From Bacillus mobilis (GTDB lineage Bacteria; Bacillota; Bacilli; Bacillales; Bacillaceae_G): a DNA stretch of 64,000 bases. Each line of letters begins with the position of its first letter. Positions within the stretch are counted from its first letter, which is position 1. The translations under genes were made by a program, and so were the position numbers. Under the pieces are notes generated by a model. The model was not told the DNA's origin. It saw nothing but the letters and a program-made list of their open reading frames with translations, and ran no database searches. This document shows positions 54,252-62,765 of this stretch, piece after piece. The stretch covers positions 1 through 64,000 of the forward strand of contig NZ_MACF01000082.1 in NCBI RefSeq assembly GCF_001884045.1. The letters run 5' to 3'.

Positions 54252-54408
54252 ATAAAGTGAAACTTTAATCAGTGGGGGTTTTCTTCATCCCCACTGATTA
54301 TTAGCCCTCACCAATCGGACGTTTACGGACAGCCCGACTCCCACCTAACTTCTTTGCTCCAACTGAATTTTGAGGTGGGAGTTTTACTGTCCGTTAACGC
54401 GGGATAAA
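54252..54408. repeat. bcr1-type repeat, full length
   Basis: 157 bp from ATAAA (54252) to ATAAA (54404-54408). Same orientation as the copy at 14163. Its right end is 2 bp from the stop of the next gene. Confidence 0.9.
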
Positions 54409-54410
54409 AT

Positions 54411-54824
54411 CTATTTAAGGTCTAATTTTGCTAAATCATGTTGTAAAACATTATTTCCTTCTTGTGGGTTAAATACTATTGCACTAAGACCAAAAACATT
54501 CGTAACAACATCTCTATCTTTCGAACGAATGATTCTTACTTCATAAGCAAAAACTCCTGGAGGAAGAGCTGCTGAACGAAAAGTAACATATCGATTAGGT
54601 GCCAATGTTTGTGTTGAAGGGTCTACTAATGGTAACAATACCGGAGAACCCGATGACCAATCAAACATTTCAACAGTTACTGTATGAGTATCATCTGGAT
54701 CAACATTCATAGCTTCCACAGTAAGAAACAACGTAGCGGAATGTCTACGTAATACACCCGTTGACAAAGTTTCATTGTGATGTTTATGACATTTTCCAGG
54801 AGGATGACCATAGCCATAACTCAT
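54411..54824 (-). CDS. Beta-rich protein with N-terminal His/Cys cluster, function unknown
   Basis: 137 residues. It begins MSYGYGHPPGKCHKHHNETLS, a possible metal-binding or cross-linking head. A beta-sandwich-like domain follows (SATLFLTVEAMNVDPDDTHTVTVEMFDWSSGSP ... APNRYVTFRSAALPPGVFAYEVRIIRSKD). No signal peptide. The style is reminiscent of spore-surface proteins of this group, but that is a guess. Third case in this window of a bcr1 copy at a gene end (2 bp after the stop). Confidence 0.72.
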   Translation of the reverse strand: MSYGYGHPPGKCHKHHNETLSTGVLRRHSATLFLTVEAMNVDPDDTHTVTVEMFDWSSGSPVLLPLVDPSTQTLAPNRYVTFRSAALPPGVFAYEVRIIRSKDRDVVTNVFGLSAIVFNPQEGNNVLQHDLAKLDLK

Positions 54825-55131
54825 ATCAATTCCCCCCTTTCATTTACAATTAAGGACAAGTATTCCTTATAATATATAATGCTAGTATTATTTTAATGAA
54901 AGGTATAAAAGCGGATTTCCATCTGTATTTTTGGATATTTTGTTTTTCATTTATTCCCTCTTAATGAATAATATAGATTCTCCTATTTTGTCCTTGAACT
55001 CTTTCTAAGAATAAATAAGTCTATTTTGGAAAAGACCTGCTCCATTCATTCGTAAAAGCATAAAGTAGATGGAATCCGTTAAAACACATGAGTGAACCTT
55101 TAGTTTTCCCCTCCTATTAAAAGGAGGAACT
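54825..55131. other. Intergenic region, nothing recognised
   Basis: AT-rich. The only clear signal is AAGGAGG before the sporulation peptide at 55132. Confidence 0.5.
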
Positions 55132-55221
55132 ATGATGGGCTGTGGCTTCGCCGGAGGATTTGCATTATTAGTTGTATTGTTTATTTTATTAATCATCGTT
55201 GGAGCTGCTTGCTTCTGCTAA
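55132..55221 (+). CDS. YjcZ-family sporulation peptide
   Basis: 29 residues: MMGCGFAGGFALLVVLFIL, then LIIVGAACFC. This is the Gly-rich start plus single hydrophobic helix of the YjcZ/SscA-type family, tiny proteins made in sporulation. AAGGAGG is 5 bp before the ATG and a terminator follows 11 bp after the stop. Confidence 0.85.
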   Translation: MMGCGFAGGFALLVVLFILLIIVGAACFC

Positions 55222-55232
55222 AAAACTATCGG

Positions 55233-55261
55233 AAAGACATTCATGTGAGTGTCTTTTCTTT
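55233..55261 (+). terminator. Terminator of the YjcZ-type gene
   Basis: AAAGACATTCA and TGAGTGTCTTT arms then TTCTTT. Confidence 0.85.
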
Positions 55262-55267
55262 ATATGT

Positions 55268-55302
55268 AAAAAAAAGCCCACCTATTTCCGTAGGCGGGCC
55301 TT
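55268..55302 (-). terminator. Minus-strand terminator
   Basis: AAGGCCCGCCTA and TAGGTGGGCTT arms followed by T6 on the minus strand. It can end a transcript of the 42-codon frame at 55440-55568. Confidence 0.78.
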
Positions 55303-55439
55303 ATCTTTATTACACAATATCAAAGTATACTCTCTTTTCCTCTGAATTTTTATGTAATTATACATATTTATGAAAATAGATAAAATTGTTATTACAACAT
55401 ATTTTCCACTTTCAACTTAGTTATCATTAGAATATTTTT

Positions 55440-55568
55440 CTATAAAATCAAGGATTCTGGCATTAACTTCGCTAGAGAACTCACCATTGATTCATCGTAG
55501 GCAATTTGAAAGTCTTTTTTTCCTTTTTCAGATGTAAAATGACCAATCTTATTATCATCTCTCTTCAT
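55440..55568 (-). pseudogene. 42-codon frame, possibly a truncated alpha/beta-hydrolase start
   Basis: ATG at 55568 with AAAGGGGG upstream. The product begins MKRDDNKIGHFTSEKGKKDF and continues QIAYDESMVSSLAKLMPESL. This looks like the N-terminal cap segment of a soluble alpha/beta hydrolase but stops before any catalytic motif. It could be a decayed gene or a true short peptide. Confidence 0.5.
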
Positions 55569-56048
55569 TTGAATTCCCCCTTTCTACAAATATATGGATG
55601 AACTTTATCTATATATTCATGGGAATCATCAATTGAAAATTTATCTTCTTTAAAGAAAAACTCTTATTTAGAAAAAAGAAAAAGACACCTTAAGGTGCCT
55701 TCCTCCGACTTGAACCATCTTAATTTTAATAATATATATTGGACTCCCATCCAACTATTATTTTACCACATTAAATTGTTTTATTTATTGAGAAATACAA
55801 TAGTTTATATGCTGGTCTTTTATATTAGATCTTTTTCTAGTCCATGCAGCGATTAATAAAAGAACAAGCTATTAATTAAAGGTAAAACTACATGCTAAGC
55901 CAGTGTAACATATCAATAAAATTTACATTGCATATCTTATATATTACGTAGGAACCGAAAAAAAGAATTAGTTTATAATTATCGTGAAGAAGCCATAGTG
56001 ATAGTTCTAGTGAGGTTTTTACTAAATTAAAGTACGTACTTTTTCAAA
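55569..56048. other. Intergenic region with one terminator
   Basis: Very AT-rich; no gene seen. A short minus-strand hairpin terminator lies at 55676-55699 without an obvious gene upstream of it. Confidence 0.5.
55676..55699 (-). terminator. Minus-strand terminator
   Basis: GGCACCTTAAGGTGTC hairpin with T-rich tail. The transcript it ends is unknown. Confidence 0.55.
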
Positions 56049-56210
56049 TTATATATACAATGAAATTAACCCGGATATAACAATCAATGGAAGGATTACT
56101 GCGAGTTTATTTTTTAGAGGGACACGTTTGTCTGGGACACCGGGGTGGATAACAAATGCAAGTAAAACAATTGCTCCAATAATACCTAAAAGTATATGAA
56201 TGATAATCAT
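56049..56210 (-). CDS. Very small membrane protein, start uncertain
   Basis: About 53 residues: IHILLGIIGAIVLLAFVIHPGVPDKRVPLKNKLAVILPLIVISGLISLYI, two hydrophobic helices around a basic loop. AGGAGG lies directly against the ATG at 56210, too close for that start. Initiation may instead be at one of the following ATT/ATC codons, or from an upstream ATG at 56252. Unrecognised. Confidence 0.45.
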   Translation of the reverse strand: MIIIHILLGIIGAIVLLAFVIHPGVPDKRVPLKNKLAVILPLIVISGLISLYI

Positions 56211-56302
56211 CCTCCTAAGGAATATTATCAAAATTATATCACATCCAAACATGAAGAAAAGGAATTAATGTAAAAAATTACTAAATATTCTATCTATAAA
56301 TT

Positions 56303-56336
56303 TAAAAAATCCCCTCAAAGCATCAGCTTTAAGGGG
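56303..56336 (-). terminator. Terminator of the DUF2812 gene
   Basis: CCCCTTAAAGC and GCTTTGAGGGG arms then T6 on the minus strand. Confidence 0.85.
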
Positions 56337-56344
56337 ACCCCCTA

Positions 56345-56956
56345 TCATCTTCTCTCTTCATACAACCGATTTGCTTTATACGAGCAAATGAAAAACATAC
56401 ATGTCGCAACGGGGATAAATGTCCAAAACAATCCTCTCATTAATGCAAATGGTGTTTCAAATAAGAATGACCATATAAATGATACGCCTTGCTTATCCCA
56501 CAATCCAGGTGTCAAGTATAGTTCTTTCGGATTTACAAATGCTTCTACATTAATCGTGTTATTATACATAAATAGAAATAATATCGGCAAATAACAGATC
56601 GCTAATTCTAAAAAGGTTTTAGATAGACGTTTATACTTCCCTGCTCGTGACATTTGATCTGAAAAAATGTCATCTTCACTTTCTTCATTTATCTTTTTAA
56701 AATAGTACGTACCTGTCCACCGATTACCAGCTATATGCTCCCAGCCGCTATCTTCAAATAACGTGCAGTAATTAATAAATTCACTTTTTCTACTAAATAC
56801 TCTATGGTCTATTCTAATCGTCGCATCTTCCGGCTCTGTATATCTGAATGTATAACCAAATGTAGTGCTTTCTAGTTGATAGCCTTTCCAAGCCATCTCT
56901 TCTAACCATTTTTCCTCTTTCTCAAAGTCTAAAAAGAATTTCAATCTCCACATCAT
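56345..56956 (-). CDS. DUF2812 membrane protein
   Basis: 203 residues. The N-terminal ~100 form the DUF2812 domain (LKFFLDFEKEEKWLEEMAWKGYQLESTTFGYTFRYTEPED, YFKKI). Two membrane helices follow (FLELAICYLPILFLFMYN; GLFWTFIPVATCMFFIC). DUF2812 proteins are nearly always encoded next to a PadR regulator, as here (13 bp gap). Role unknown, thought to be linked to envelope stress. Confidence 0.88.
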   Translation of the reverse strand: MMWRLKFFLDFEKEEKWLEEMAWKGYQLESTTFGYTFRYTEPEDATIRIDHRVFSRKSEFINYCTLFEDSGWEHIAGNRWTGTYYFKKINEESEDDIFSDQMSRAGKYKRLSKTFLELAICYLPILFLFMYNNTINVEAFVNPKELYLTPGLWDKQGVSFIWSFLFETPFALMRGLFWTFIPVATCMFFICSYKANRLYEERR

Positions 56957-56969
56957 CGTTTCCCCCTAA

Positions 56970-57284
56970 CTATACGTGTAATAAACTTTTTGTAACCTCA
57001 ATAATCTGCTGCATTCTCATAAAGTCTAAGTGCAATACTTCTTTCCCGCGTTCCGTAATGACATACACTTTTCTTCGTTTATCTTCACTTTTTACCGATT
57101 CAATTAACCCTTGTTTTAATAAATTTTCAACCGCACCATACAATGTACCCGCTGCGATTTTCACTTGATGGTTACTCAGTTCCTCCACCTTTTGCATAAT
57201 TAAATATCCATGAGCTGGCTCTAATAACGCTAAAAGAACGTAATACGTTGTTTCCGTTAATGGTAAATTTTTATCTCTATTCAT
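56970..57284 (-). CDS. PadR-family regulator of the DUF2812 gene
   Basis: 104 residues from the ATG at 57284 (GGAGGTCTTT upstream; the TTG before it overlaps the ribosome site). The winged helix reads LPLTETTYYVLLALLEPAHGYLIMQKVEEL and AAGTLYGAVENLLKQGLIESVKSEDKRRKVYVITERGKE, the short PadR-s1 type. It probably represses its own operon at the palindromes just upstream. Confidence 0.92.
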   Translation of the reverse strand: MNRDKNLPLTETTYYVLLALLEPAHGYLIMQKVEELSNHQVKIAAGTLYGAVENLLKQGLIESVKSEDKRRKVYVITERGKEVLHLDFMRMQQIIEVTKSLLHV

Positions 57285-57305
57285 AAAGACCTCCAATGTA
57301 ACGAT

Positions 57306-57368
57306 AACTATATAGCTAAACTATATAGTTAGACTGTATAGTTTGATTTTATACAGTTAGACTGTATA
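57306..57368. promoter_or_regulatory. Palindrome cluster, predicted PadR operator
   Basis: AACTATATAGTT (57319-57330) and TATACAGTTAGACTGTATA (57350-57368), plus related half-sites AACTATATAG and ACTGTATAGTTT, lie 20-85 bp before the PadR gene. They overlap where its promoter must be. Confidence 0.65.
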
Positions 57369-57382
57369 TGTCAAATTAAGTT

Positions 57383-57428
57383 AAAAAAAAGCAACCTAGA
57401 TCCAACATGGAATCTAGGTTGCTTTTTT
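57383..57428 (-). terminator. Terminator of the SLH protein gene
   Basis: AAAGCAACCTAGAT and ATCTAGGTTGCTTT arms followed by T8 on the minus strand; it overlaps the stop region. Confidence 0.88.
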
Positions 57429-59163
57429 ACATAAACGTAATCGTCACTAAAGAATATCCTTCTTTCGCATTATACGGTTCAGCTTTATAAGAAACACGGC
57501 TCGCCCCTTGCGGATAACCGATTTCTCCAATTACTTTTTTCACATCTTGCAATGCACCATCCATTGATTGTTTATAAAGAATTTCAATCTTTGGTGACTT
57601 TTCTTTATAACGTTGCTGCATTTTATTTTTGAATTCATTATAGTTATTTGCGATGTATTCATTTCCTAAATAATTTAACTTTGTATCTTTTAATATTTGC
57701 TGATATGCAGTTGTTTTCGTACCACCTGCCGCAATTTCATTTGTTAATGTACTATAATAATTTGTTGTAGCTTGCGGATAGTCCCCGCGGTTCCACTCAT
57801 GATTTCTAGCAATTTGCTCGTCAGATAAGTTGAAATAAGAATACGTTACGCGGCCTTGTTCATCTGGAACTGGATCATCGAATGTTGTATCAAGGTGATA
57901 CCATTTGTTTTCGATTTTCACCAAGTTCCAAGCATGAGGCTGACCGTCTCCAGTTCCTACTACAAAATGATTCTCAATTCCAGCTTCTTTTAATAATTGA
58001 TAGGTTAATAGTGCGTAACCTTGGCAAACCGCAGAACGATTTACGAGTGCTTCATATGCTGTGTAAGCTTTATAAGACGTATCATAAGAAACGTGTTTTA
58101 CAACATAATCATGAATCGCCTTCACTTTTTCGTGATCATCCATTCCAACTTGAGTAATCGAAGAAACGATTGCCTTTGCTTGCTTCATTACATATTCCGT
58201 TTGTTCTTTCGTTTCACGGTATGTAATCTTTAACGTAAACGTATAATTACCAGGCGATCCAGAAAGTCCATATGAAACATTCGATCTATTATTATTTGTA
58301 TACTCATTTTTACTTGCAACTTCTTTATAGGCGTTAAAAAGTGTATTCATCACTTCTTTTGTATTACTATTTTTCGTTTTATACGGAAGTGTAATATTCG
58401 TTTCATACGCATTAATACGCTTTTGCACTTCATCTTTGAATGCTGCTAATAATGCCGCATCCCCTGTATCTTGCACCGCAACTTCAGGCTTTTTATATTT
58501 CAAAGTATTATATAAAAACTGTGCATATTGTTCACGTTTCACCGTACTATATGGCTCAAATTTTCCTTCGCCTGTACCAGAAGCAATCCCGTTTGATTGC
58601 ACTGCACTAATTGCATTTTCACCCCAAAAACCACTTGGAACATCGTTAAATGTATGCTTTTGTTTCGCAGAAAGTTGGAAAGCGTTTGTAAGAATTTGCG
58701 CCATTTCTGCGCGGCTAACAGAATCTTTCGGTCTAAATCCACCGTTTGCATCACCTTTAAAAATCCCTAATTTCGTTAACGTTAAAACCTCTTCAGGGAA
58801 CAATGTTGAACCTGAGCGAATATCTCGATACGGATTGTTTAAAGTTGATCCATCTTGTAATACGTAACGAACACCGTCATTACTAAACGTACCACCTTGC
58901 TTATTCGGTACTAACACACGATAAATTAAAGCTGCAACTTGCTCTCTCGTCGCAACATCACCGAAACCAAACTTCCCATTTCCATAACCGGAAATAATAT
59001 TTTTACTCGCTAAATCTTTAATCGCCGGATACGACCAATGCGATGTAGGCACATCAGAAAAAACAACAGCCTCAGCAGCTCTCACATCACTGCCATTTGT
59101 ATACAATAAAGCACCACCAATAAGTGATAATGATGTAATTGATTTTAATAGTTTTGTGTACAT
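57427..59163 (-). CDS. S-layer-homology surface protein with transglutaminase-like domain
   Basis: 578 residues from the ATG at 59163 (GAAGGA upstream). A signal peptide ending near VRAAEA is followed by three SLH modules (VFSDVPTSHWSYPAIKDLASKNIISGYGNGKFG; YRDIRSGSTLFPEEVLTLTKLGIFKGDANGGF; FNDVPSGFWGENAISAVQSNGIASGTGEGKFEP). These bind pyruvylated secondary cell-wall polymer. A linker and a transglutaminase-like domain with Cys (SAVCQGYALL), His (GQPHAWNLVKI) and Asp (HLDTTFDDP) complete the protein. It would be a wall-anchored cysteine peptidase-like enzyme. Confidence 0.92.
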   Translation of the reverse strand: MYTKLLKSITSLSLIGGALLYTNGSDVRAAEAVVFSDVPTSHWSYPAIKDLASKNIISGYGNGKFGFGDVATREQVAALIYRVLVPNKQGGTFSNDGVRYVLQDGSTLNNPYRDIRSGSTLFPEEVLTLTKLGIFKGDANGGFRPKDSVSRAEMAQILTNAFQLSAKQKHTFNDVPSGFWGENAISAVQSNGIASGTGEGKFEPYSTVKREQYAQFLYNTLKYKKPEVAVQDTGDAALLAAFKDEVQKRINAYETNITLPYKTKNSNTKEVMNTLFNAYKEVASKNEYTNNNRSNVSYGLSGSPGNYTFTLKITYRETKEQTEYVMKQAKAIVSSITQVGMDDHEKVKAIHDYVVKHVSYDTSYKAYTAYEALVNRSAVCQGYALLTYQLLKEAGIENHFVVGTGDGQPHAWNLVKIENKWYHLDTTFDDPVPDEQGRVTYSYFNLSDEQIARNHEWNRGDYPQATTNYYSTLTNEIAAGGTKTTAYQQILKDTKLNYLGNEYIANNYNEFKNKMQQRYKEKSPKIEILYKQSMDGALQDVKKVIGEIGYPQGASRVSYKAEPYNAKEGYSLVTITFM

Positions 59164-59653
59164 AATTCCTTCTCCCAATTCGTTCTCTATTTATGTTATT
59201 TTTTGTCGAAAAATCTAAAAGAATATGACAAAACATATTATACTATTAAAATTTTTTGAAGGATATAATATTTTTTGAAATATGCAAAAACTCATATTAG
59301 TATATTTTTCCGTATTAATATTATGTTTTTTACTTGCAATATATAAATAAAAAAATATATAACTTAATATATAGCTTTTAGATCTTTTATTGAAAATGGA
59401 GTTTATATCTTCCTTTTCAACAAACTAATTCCTAAACAACACTATTTATAAAAAAAGAGTTGCTCATATATTGAACAGCTCCTCTTATCGTCACATTATT
59501 AGATGTTTAGCGATTATAGAAATACATGATTTTAAATTCAAAACAAAAATATAAATCTTATGAACTAAATATTCGATTTTAAGTTTGTATTTTTATGTAT
59601 TCTGAAATCATTTGAAGTTTCTAACAGGATTCAATAAGAACATCAAAACTCTT
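59164..59653. other. Intergenic boundary between SLH gene and biosynthetic cluster
   Basis: Very AT-rich, no gene. A minus-strand terminator (59449-59481) closes the biosynthetic operon. The SLH promoter must lie near 59180-59300. Confidence 0.55.
59449..59481 (-). terminator. Terminator of the biosynthetic operon
   Basis: GAGCTGTTC and GAGCAACTC pair with one mismatch and one G-T, followed by T-rich sequence on the minus strand. Confidence 0.65.
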
Positions 59654-60364
59654 TTAGATATCCAAACGAATATCTCGCAATAAATGCTGATTTATTATTT
59701 TTAATACTTCTTTCGAATAATCAAATATAAAGAAATGATCTCCTTTAAAATCGTATAGGTCTGTCTTACATCCACTGTATAGTGCCCATTCCTTCATTTT
59801 TTCAGTTGAGATAAGATTATCCTTATGCCCATTCATGACCACAAACGGACAGCTAATCGTATCCCGGTCAGGGGTGAACTTATACGTATCTACCAATTTA
59901 AAGTCCCGGCGTAAGATTGGAGAAAATAACTCTCTTACCTCCGGGTTTACTAATACTTCTTCTGGAGTCCCTCCTATCCCCCTAACTTCGTGCCAAAACT
60001 CTTCATCATTAAGCAAATGACGATTCTTATGAGTTACTTGATGTGGTGGATTCTTTCCAGAGAAAAAAGAGCATATAGGTAGATTAAATCCAGACTCCTC
60101 TAGTTTATATAATAATTCAAATGCTAACATAGCTCCCATACTGTGACCGAATACTGCATATGCACTGTCTGAAATATCTTTGCGAATTGAGGACAAAATA
60201 TCACAAACTGCCTCTTCTACATTTTCATAGAGCGGTTGAGAAAATCTACTTCCTTTTCCAGAAAGCTCAACTGGAACCAATTCAATAGACGGATGTAGGT
60301 ATTGTTTCCACTTCCAATAAGCTGCGGCCGTTCCCCCTGCGGCCGGAATACAAATCAATTTCAT
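59654..60364 (-). CDS. Type II thioesterase
   Basis: 236 residues from the ATG at 60364; an upstream ATG at 60412, inside the preceding gene, has no ribosome site, whereas GGGGG stands about 11 bases before 60364. An alpha/beta hydrolase of the GrsT/SrfD type: KLICIPAAGGTAAAYWKWKQYL, nucleophile FGHSMGAMLAFEL, Asp in MNGHKDNLIS and His in FKGDHFFIF. Such enzymes remove wrongly loaded or stalled groups from carrier domains. It ends a PKS/NRPS-associated operon and overlaps or abuts the phosphopantetheinyl transferase gene. Confidence 0.92.
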   Translation of the reverse strand: MKLICIPAAGGTAAAYWKWKQYLHPSIELVPVELSGKGSRFSQPLYENVEEAVCDILSSIRKDISDSAYAVFGHSMGAMLAFELLYKLEESGFNLPICSFFSGKNPPHQVTHKNRHLLNDEEFWHEVRGIGGTPEEVLVNPEVRELFSPILRRDFKLVDTYKFTPDRDTISCPFVVMNGHKDNLISTEKMKEWALYSGCKTDLYDFKGDHFFIFDYSKEVLKIINQHLLRDIRLDI

Positions 60365-60393
60365 TTTTTTCAAATCCCCCACTCCTCTCACTC

Positions 60394-61089
60394 TTAAAGG
60401 AATTGATTGCATAATTCATAAATATTACACTCAATAATCGATTCAGGAAAGTTATCCGTCGTAGCACAAGTAGACAGCTTATACACAGTATCAATATCAT
60501 ATTGTCGAAAGAAAAAAGATTTTGGAGAATGGTTCTGACAGATAGCAAATTGCTCAAGTAAGTCCTTCCGTTGTATCACGAATGAATCCAATGGAATAGA
60601 CAATCCATGACCAATTGCCTTGATATAACTTTCTTTTAAAGTCCACAAATCATAGAAATATAATAGACGCTCTTTCTCCTTCTTTACTTTCAGCTCCTCG
60701 TACTCTTCTGGAGCAAAGAATCGTCTAGCAATTTCCATCCCGATTGGCTGAACCCCTTCGATGTCAATCCCTACCAATTGTTGTTTTCCTACAATAGCTA
60801 CAACCCATTTTCCTGAATGTGAAACATTAAACGAAAAACTACTATCCCATGATAAAAACGGTTTGCCATAGGAGTTATATATAAATGTAATTTCTCGATT
60901 AGGCACTCCATATTTTGTTAAAATAATAGAGCGTATTAGTATATCTGCCATAAGCGTACGGTATGCATCTTCTTTTCTTTTGAATCGCCTAATACGTTCA
61001 CGTTTATCATTAGAAACGCAATTCAAAAGCATCAAGAACGTTTGATGAGGGAGTTCATCTGGAACCTGTAAGACGTATACTTCTAACAT
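60394..61089 (-). CDS. 4'-phosphopantetheinyl transferase, Sfp type
   Basis: 231 residues: SFNVSHSGKWVVAIVG, VGIDIEGVQP and the signature LWTLKESYIKAIGHGL are the three motifs of Sfp-type enzymes, with Mg2+-binding Asp/Glu in GIDIE and KES. It loads the pantetheine arm of CoA onto carrier domains of PKS and NRPS. It lies just upstream of the type II thioesterase and downstream of the acyltransferase. Confidence 0.94.
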   Translation of the reverse strand: MLEVYVLQVPDELPHQTFLMLLNCVSNDKRERIRRFKRKEDAYRTLMADILIRSIILTKYGVPNREITFIYNSYGKPFLSWDSSFSFNVSHSGKWVVAIVGKQQLVGIDIEGVQPIGMEIARRFFAPEEYEELKVKKEKERLLYFYDLWTLKESYIKAIGHGLSIPLDSFVIQRKDLLEQFAICQNHSPKSFFFRQYDIDTVYKLSTCATTDNFPESIIECNIYELCNQFL

Positions 61090-61462
61090 ATCTCTTGCAC
61101 TTCCTCTTAATATTTTTTACCAATTCTAAAAAAAGAAATATCCCTTTAACTAAATAGTATTTTATAATGATAAGAAAATTTCAAATAAATATATCAACAT
61201 TATCAAAACTATGTTAAAACACACTTTTTTACTTCACTTTAAATTGTATTTTATTAAAAATAACAACGTATATACACCTGCGATCAACTTTTCTACTATT
61301 CTTTGATGCTGCCAGTCCCACGGTACGGCGACCTATCGCTCGCCATACCCGCTTATGACAGTCTTACACCTTTCTTCTACTTCCATTCTAATTAATTTTC
61401 ATATTACAGACTCTTAATTTATCAATCTTCATTGTTTAAAAAGCTCTTTCATCTAGTAAGAT
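61090..61462. other. Intergenic region in the biosynthetic cluster
   Basis: No full gene. It holds a GC-rich structured element (61309-61361). A minus-strand frame across it (61215-61365) stays open for ~45 codons but lacks a start. Confidence 0.5.
61309..61361. other. GC-rich double-stem element
   Basis: An inner stem GGTACGGCGA/TCGCCATACC (10 bp with G-T) sits in an outer stem CTGCCA/TGACAG. The GC content is far above the surroundings. A further ATCAA/TTGAT stem lies beside it. It may be a cis-acting RNA or a piece of a repeat; no known riboswitch recognised. Confidence 0.5.
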
Positions 61463-62740
61463 CTATTTGCTAGTTTGAATCTCATCATCCATAAAAAATT
61501 CCACTAACTCGTAATAATTCCCCGTATCATCTATGATATTATACAACCATTTCCTTCTTTCCTCATGGGGGAGTTTTTTTACTTCAAAAATCCCTTGCAG
61601 TAACCCCAGCGTCTCGACCATTTGTTTTTTCGTTGGTTTCCCCTCCGTTTGTTCGACTTCCTCCTGGATTTTTTGTATACGCTTATAGCGCTGTATAACC
61701 CCTTCTTGATACTGAACCTCATCCCAATTTAGATTCGGTGTTGCAGCAGCAATAGCCAAGCATTTTGTAATTACCGTTTGCATACCTTTTTTTTGCTGGC
61801 TACCTAATTCAGATAGATTGATCATTAATTCCCGATCAGCTTTTTCTCCAAAACATAGCGATGTAATGTTTGGAAGATTCACTTCGGTCAATTTATTCAA
61901 CACATTCTTAGGTCCGATTTCAATGGCGTGTGTTACGCCTGCTCTCTGTAGATAACGAAGCGTTTCAATCCATTGTACAGGCTTTGTCATTTGCATCGTG
62001 AGAAGTCTCGAAATATTATCAGGATTTCCAAAAGGGCGTCCAGTAACATTGGAAATAACAGGCCACTTAAACATATTAAATGTATAATCAGATAGTTCAT
62101 AACGTAGTTTTTTTGCCTCTTCTAGCATAAGCTGGCTATGGATTGGGGCACTCGACATAAGGGGGGTGATTTGGCCACCCTCGTCGAGAACACACACCTC
62201 CACTTCCTCTACATTGGCCTGGTGTCCCGAGATAGCTACCTGTGTTGGCGAATTATAGCAGGATATAGCCGCCAGCCCATTATCTCCCGAGTACCGTTTA
62301 CAGAGACGCTCTACTATTCTAGCATCTACACTGTCCAAAATTGTCATCGATCCAATATTTTTATCATTGTAATCTTGCATCAATTTCCCACGGAACTTCG
62401 TTATGCGTACAGCATCAGCAAACGTCATAGCACCTGAGCAGGCTAAGGCTGAATACTCTCCCAGGCTATGTCCCGCACAAATTTGTGGCCGGATACCGAT
62501 CTCCTCCATGTATACTCGAAACGCCGCGACGCATGTTGTCAATAGCGCTGGCAACAAGTTTTCTCCCTGATTTAATTCCCATAAACTTCCCTCAAAACAA
62601 AGCTTGGCAATATTTATCCCAGTAATATCACACGCCTCTTCAAAGGTTAACCTTGCTATAGGGTATTGATCGTAAAGTCCCTTTCCCATTCCCACAAATT
62701 GGGAACCTTGGCCCGGAAATAATAGTGCAATTCTCTCCAT
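61463..62740 (-). CDS. Stand-alone malonyl-type acyltransferase
   Basis: 425 residues from the ATG at 62740 (GGAGG seven bases upstream). The FabD-like acyltransferase fold occupies ~1-285: ALLFPGQGSQFVGMGKGLYD, AGHSLGEYSALACSGAM with the catalytic Ser, and IHSQLMLEEAKKLRYEL. A ~140-residue extension (IQRYKRIQKIQEEVEQTEG ... EERRKWLYN) is unusual for FabD and is found in trans-acting acyltransferases of PKS clusters. It would load an extender unit on a PKS or stand-alone carrier protein. Upstream is the FkbH-like gene. Confidence 0.9.
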   Translation of the reverse strand: MERIALLFPGQGSQFVGMGKGLYDQYPIARLTFEEACDITGINIAKLCFEGSLWELNQGENLLPALLTTCVAAFRVYMEEIGIRPQICAGHSLGEYSALACSGAMTFADAVRITKFRGKLMQDYNDKNIGSMTILDSVDARIVERLCKRYSGDNGLAAISCYNSPTQVAISGHQANVEEVEVCVLDEGGQITPLMSSAPIHSQLMLEEAKKLRYELSDYTFNMFKWPVISNVTGRPFGNPDNISRLLTMQMTKPVQWIETLRYLQRAGVTHAIEIGPKNVLNKLTEVNLPNITSLCFGEKADRELMINLSELGSQQKKGMQTVITKCLAIAAATPNLNWDEVQYQEGVIQRYKRIQKIQEEVEQTEGKPTKKQMVETLGLLQGIFEVKKLPHEERRKWLYNIIDDTGNYYELVEFFMDDEIQTSK

Positions 62741-62765
62741 ACATACGCCTCCATTTAGCGGATTA

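Noticed and set aside
55005-55196. 63-codon minus-strand frame
   Set aside because: It is antisense to the YjcZ-type peptide, whose ribosome site, composition and terminator are convincing.
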